This document shows, piece by piece, positions 41,019 to 43,741 of a stretch of DNA of 43,741 bases; positions within the stretch are counted from its first letter, which is position 1, and every line of letters starts with the position of its first letter. This DNA comes from Spirochaetales bacterium (GTDB taxonomy: Bacteria > Spirochaetota > Spirochaetia > CADAEX01). Below the pieces are notes generated by a model. That model was not told the DNA's origin and searched no databases. It worked only from the letters and a program-made list of their open reading frames with translations. The position numbers and the translations under genes are program-made. Location: positions 1 through 43,741 of the forward strand of contig JACKPD010000020.1 in NCBI GenBank assembly GCA_024233785.1, read 5' to 3'.

Positions 41019-42416
41019 TTACCCCTGCGTAAGGGTAAATTCATCAGGGTTTCCGGCCGGGGTAATATCATCATCATCATCGGGCGAAAATGAATCGGGA
41101 AGACGCTTGTTTGTAGGGGCGCCAAGCTGCCGGAGGTTTTCAGAAAGCCTTACAAGATTACCCTTGCCGGTTGAAAGTTTGTTTACCGCCTTGTCATAAC
41201 TCTTCCTGGCGTTATCAAGCCCTTTCCCCATATCCTCAAGGTCAGTTACAAACCCGATAAATTTATCATAAAGAAGACCGGCCCTTCGGGCTATCTCCCT
41301 GGCGTTCCGGCTCTGGTTCTCATACTTCCAGATATTCTCAATAGTCCTTAAGGATGCAAGCAGTGTAGACGGGCTTACCATGATAATATTTTTCTCAAAT
41401 GCGGCAGTAAAGATTGTGCTTTCCCCCTGGACCGCTGCTGAAAATGCCCCTTCAATCGGTACAAACATGAAAACAAAATCGAGGGAATTAATACCGAGCA
41501 GTTTATGGTAATCCTTGTCGCCCAGCCCCTTGATATGGGCTTTTATTGACAGAACAAGGTCCTTTTCAGCAGCAAGCCTTTCTATTTCATTATCCGATGC
41601 GACAAGCCTTTCGTATGCGACAAGGGATACTTTTGAGTCAATTACAATATCCCTTCCCTCAGGCAGATGCACAATCACATCTGGCTGATATCTCCTGCCA
41701 TCAGGCGATTTTAAACTCTCCTGGACCTCAAACTCCCTTCCCCTTACAAGCCCCGACTTTTCAAGTACCTTTTCAAGCACCATCTCGCCCCAGGTTCCTT
41801 GAGTCTTAACCTCTCCCCTGAGCGCTTTTGTGAGGTTTTCAGCTTCCTCTGTTATCTGCTGGTTTAATTTTGCAAGCCCCTGTATCTCTGTTTTAAGAGA
41901 TGCCCGCTCTGAAAGGTCCGCCTCCCTTGAGGTGTCAAGCTGTTTTTTAAAATTCTCTATCTGCTCACGGAAAGGACGGAGAAGCTGATCCAGCGCCGAA
42001 CTTGTCTGTGAGGTAAAAACCTTGTTTCTGCTGTCAAAAATATCGCCGGAAATAGCCTTAAACTGGGCGGTAAGCTCCTCTTTTGCGCTGTTTAAAAGGG
42101 CAATTTTCTCCTCATTCTGGCTGCGTTCTTTAAAGAGGGTTGTCTCTGAAACAGAGAGCCTTTCCTGCAGGGAGGATAACCGCTCGGTAAGCGCGTCTAT
42201 TTTTCTGTTCTTTTCATCAAGTTCTTTTCTGTACTCAAGAGCCCTTACGTCAAGTCCCTTTATCCTCTCTGCAAGGGCCGCATTTTCCCTTCCTGCTTCT
42301 GCAGCTCCTGATTCCCATGCACGGGCAATATTACCCTTAAGTATAATAAACGCGGTAAAACCGCCGAGAAAAATACCGCTTAAAACTGCTGCCGCAAGAA
42401 TAAAAGAATCTCCCAT
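41019..42416 (-). CDS. rmuC: RmuC-family DNA recombination protein
   Basis: 465-residue membrane-anchored protein of the RmuC family, thought to limit DNA inversions at repeats and carrying a nuclease-like core. One hydrophobic helix (about 5-25), then a long coiled coil (about 40-210) rich in Glu, Lys, Arg, and the RmuC core (about 215-410) with TQGTWGEMVLEKVLEKSGL, VIDSKVSLVAYERL and FVFMFVPIEGAFSAAV. The C-terminus is acidic with a Asp-Asp-Asp-Asp run. GGGAGGGG precedes the ATG. It converges with the MATE gene, with only 8 bases between the stops. Confidence 0.9.
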   Translation of the reverse strand: MGDSFILAAAVLSGIFLGGFTAFIILKGNIARAWESGAAEAGRENAALAERIKGLDVRALEYRKELDEKNRKIDALTERLSSLQERLSVSETTLFKERSQNEEKIALLNSAKEELTAQFKAISGDIFDSRNKVFTSQTSSALDQLLRPFREQIENFKKQLDTSREADLSERASLKTEIQGLAKLNQQITEEAENLTKALRGEVKTQGTWGEMVLEKVLEKSGLVRGREFEVQESLKSPDGRRYQPDVIVHLPEGRDIVIDSKVSLVAYERLVASDNEIERLAAEKDLVLSIKAHIKGLGDKDYHKLLGINSLDFVFMFVPIEGAFSAAVQGESTIFTAAFEKNIIMVSPSTLLASLRTIENIWKYENQSRNAREIARRAGLLYDKFIGFVTDLEDMGKGLDNARKSYDKAVNKLSTGKGNLVRLSENLRQLGAPTNKRLPDSFSPDDDDDITPAGNPDEFTLTQG

Positions 42417-42547
42417 AAACCCCTCCCGGTGTGTATAGCGCTATCCTGAAAATAATATCATCTGCTGTGCAATAAAACCATAAAACTTGTTTAAATAATT
42501 CATTTTTAAATATGCCCCTCCGGATACAAGTTCTTCGAGCATCTGAT

Positions 42548-43450
42548 TCAGCTGTTATATGCCTTTTTGAGAGCTGCAATATCAAATTTCTTCATTTTCA
42601 GAAATGCTTCAGTTATATTCCTTATCTGATTTTCTGTACCTGAATTCATCATTTCATCCATGATGCGGGGAACAATCTGCCATGATATACCGAACTGGTC
42701 TTTTATCCAGCCGCATTGTTCGGCATCAGGTACTCTGGAGAGTTTTTTCCAGTAATAGTCAATTTCCTCCTGCGTATCGCAGTATATTATAAGAGACTGC
42801 ATCTCATTAAAGTAAAAATCATGAACCCTTGCGCTTTCCATAACAACAAATTCCCTGCCTGAAAGGGTAAATCTTGCATAGTTAATGTTTCCCTCTCTGT
42901 CAGGAGCCTGTCCCTTCCCGTAACGTGAAAGATGCCCCGGCAGCAGAGCAGCATTTTTATTTATTGAAATATAATATTCCATAGCCTCTTCGGCCCTGCC
43001 GCAGACTTCCCCCGTAAACATTAGAGCGGGTGTAATTCTCTGGACCTGCATGCCGCCGTTATGCATGATCTGCCAGGAGACCCCGTATTTATCCCTGAGC
43101 CACCCGTACCTGAGGCTGAAATCGTATTTATCAAGCGGCATCAGCACATCTCCGCCTTCAGACAGTTTAATCCACAGCCCTTCAACCTCTTCAGCCGTTG
43201 AACACGCAATCATATATGAAAAAGAAGGGTTCCTGCTAAAAAGCTTCCCCGCGCTTATAAACTGGAAATTCTGCCCCCACAGTGTGAGAGTTACAATATC
43301 CGCATCGCCGGATGGTGTATCATGCAGGATGACGTTATTGTGTATCCTTGAGTCCCTGAAAATACTAACATACCAGTGTGCCGCATCAAGCGCTTCATTT
43401 TCAAACCAGATATGAGGTATTATTTTTTGAAATTCATATAAATAAGCCAT
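42548..43450 (-). CDS. Tandem PhnB-like VOC-domain protein
   Basis: 300-residue protein of two PhnB/YjdN-type vicinal oxygen chelate domains (residues about 1-130 and 140-275), each opening with an IIPHIWF or ITPALMF strand and ending in a YGVSWQI or FGISWQI strand. Members are often called 3-demethylubiquinone methyltransferases, but that function is not supported. No metal-site call is made here. The start is ATG 43450 because AAGGAG (43462-43457) lies 6 bases upstream; an upstream in-frame ATG at 43519 would add 23 residues without a ribosome site. The last 40 residues are helical (FLKMKKFDIAALKKAY), as in the YjdN type. Confidence 0.83.
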   Translation of the reverse strand: MAYLYEFQKIIPHIWFENEALDAAHWYVSIFRDSRIHNNVILHDTPSGDADIVTLTLWGQNFQFISAGKLFSRNPSFSYMIACSTAEEVEGLWIKLSEGGDVLMPLDKYDFSLRYGWLRDKYGVSWQIMHNGGMQVQRITPALMFTGEVCGRAEEAMEYYISINKNAALLPGHLSRYGKGQAPDREGNINYARFTLSGREFVVMESARVHDFYFNEMQSLIIYCDTQEEIDYYWKKLSRVPDAEQCGWIKDQFGISWQIVPRIMDEMMNSGTENQIRNITEAFLKMKKFDIAALKKAYNS

Positions 43451-43722
43451 TTCAAGCTCCTTTTCAGCAGTCTGATTCCGCATTTCTGGAGAGTACAGAA
43501 TATAATATACAGTTCTCATCCGTGCATTTTAACTACTGTATATACTGTATATATAATAATACTTATAAGCCTCTTACAGCAATTAATTCCAAAGATCTGA
43601 CTAAAAATTATCACTTTAAAACAGCCTGCTTTATCAATCATGCCGTAAGCGGATTTAAATACTTTTTATAATTTAAAACTATTTTTTTGCAAACCTAAAA
43701 ATCATAATCTATAATTTACATT
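43451..43722. other. AT-rich intergenic region
   Basis: About 270 bases between the VOC gene start and the last gene. Apart from the Shine-Dalgarno sequence at 43457-43462 and the promoter listed at 43687-43715, I see no gene, repeat or terminator. The short frame at 43378-43671 on the plus strand crosses the VOC gene and has no ribosome site. Confidence 0.6.
43687..43715 (+). promoter_or_regulatory. Promoter at the window end, leaderless layout
   Basis: TTGCAA (43687-43692), exactly 17 bases, TATAAT (43710-43715), then 7 bases and an ATG at 43723. No Shine-Dalgarno sequence lies between. Confidence 0.6.
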
Positions 43723-43741
43723 ATGATTAAAGTAATAGGCA
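43723..43741 (+). CDS. Start of a gene cut by the window end
   Basis: ATG at 43723 is followed by six sense codons' worth of sequence (MIKVIG) before the window ends. A consensus -10 box 7 bases upstream and the AT-rich gap before it support a real leaderless start. The product cannot be named from six residues. Confidence 0.45.

Noticed and set aside
41019..41038. TTACCC/GGGTAA hairpin at the rmuC-MATE convergence
   Set aside because: Six pairs without a T-run and partly inside rmuC codons; too weak to call a terminator.
1..43741. CRISPR arrays, tRNA or rRNA genes, insertion sequences, attachment sites, origin
   Set aside because: I looked for spaced repeats, cloverleaf-like sequences, transposase-like frames and terminal inverted repeats and found none.

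Overview
The window (about 43.7 kb, moderately AT-rich, with AT-rich intergenic gaps) reads as the chromosome of a diderm (Gram-negative-type) bacterium. It encodes a FadL-type outer-membrane protein, a second predicted outer-membrane barrel, an RND exporter, a LolA-like periplasmic protein and several lipoproteins. A CHASE2 receptor fused to a decayed cyclase, a class III adenylate cyclase and a short Ala/Lys/Glu-rich lipoprotein are the kind of content I associate with free-living or host-associated spirochaetes. That placement is an inference, not a demonstration. I see no rRNA, tRNA, CRISPR array, phage genes or intact insertion sequence. Coding density is high and no gene-free stretch exceeds 300 bases.

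Layout. 1-3.8 kb: a truncated unknown gene, then two type II toxin-antitoxin modules (VapBC-like with a ribbon-helix-helix antitoxin; Phd/FitB-like) flanking a FadL-family gene. 3.8-5.4 kb: a 2-hydroxyacid dehydrogenase and an HD-domain protein. 5.4-8.5 kb: a complete zinc-uptake operon (substrate-binding protein, ATPase, permease, Fur-family regulator) behind a promoter bracketed by two near-identical dyads. 8.5-13 kb: an SGNH hydrolase, a malic enzyme, a membrane adenylate cyclase and a methyltransferase. 13-16.5 kb: a lipoprotein, an exported MsrA-MsrB fusion and a MATE transporter, with a short msrA-derived duplication and a strongly self-complementary intergenic stretch. 16.6-22.2 kb: a TetR-controlled envelope operon (RND/MMPL exporter, LolA-like protein, outer-membrane barrel). 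22.3-27.3 kb: a PAS-PocR hybrid histidine kinase, a DUF362 protein, a DUF401 permease and a 38-residue membrane peptide. 27.4-31.4 kb: a double-cassette ABC ATPase and the divergent ilvY-ilvC pair. 31.5-36.2 kb: an HdeD-like protein, an NlpC/P60-like enzyme, the CHASE2 protein and a lipoprotein. 36.3-43.7 kb: two more MATE transporters, a NIF3-like protein, an FAD oxidoreductase, RmuC, a double VOC protein and the first codons of one more gene.

The window's clearest unlisted signal is in the promoters. At several genes a near-consensus sigma70 promoter ends 6-10 bases before the start codon and no Shine-Dalgarno sequence is present, so these mRNAs are probably leaderless. Other genes have strong AGGAGG-type sites, so both modes appear to coexist. 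Three promoters also carry high-quality dyads next to a plausible regulator gene: 10-bp arms at the TetR operon, two TGCAA-N5-TTGCA-type dyads at the zinc operon, and 10-bp arms embedded in the ilvC promoter. A fourth dyad, a 15-bp AT-only palindrome, covers the vapB -10 box and start codon. The best candidate for a little-described system is the TetR/RND/LolA-like/barrel operon, which has parts for the inner membrane, periplasm and outer membrane.
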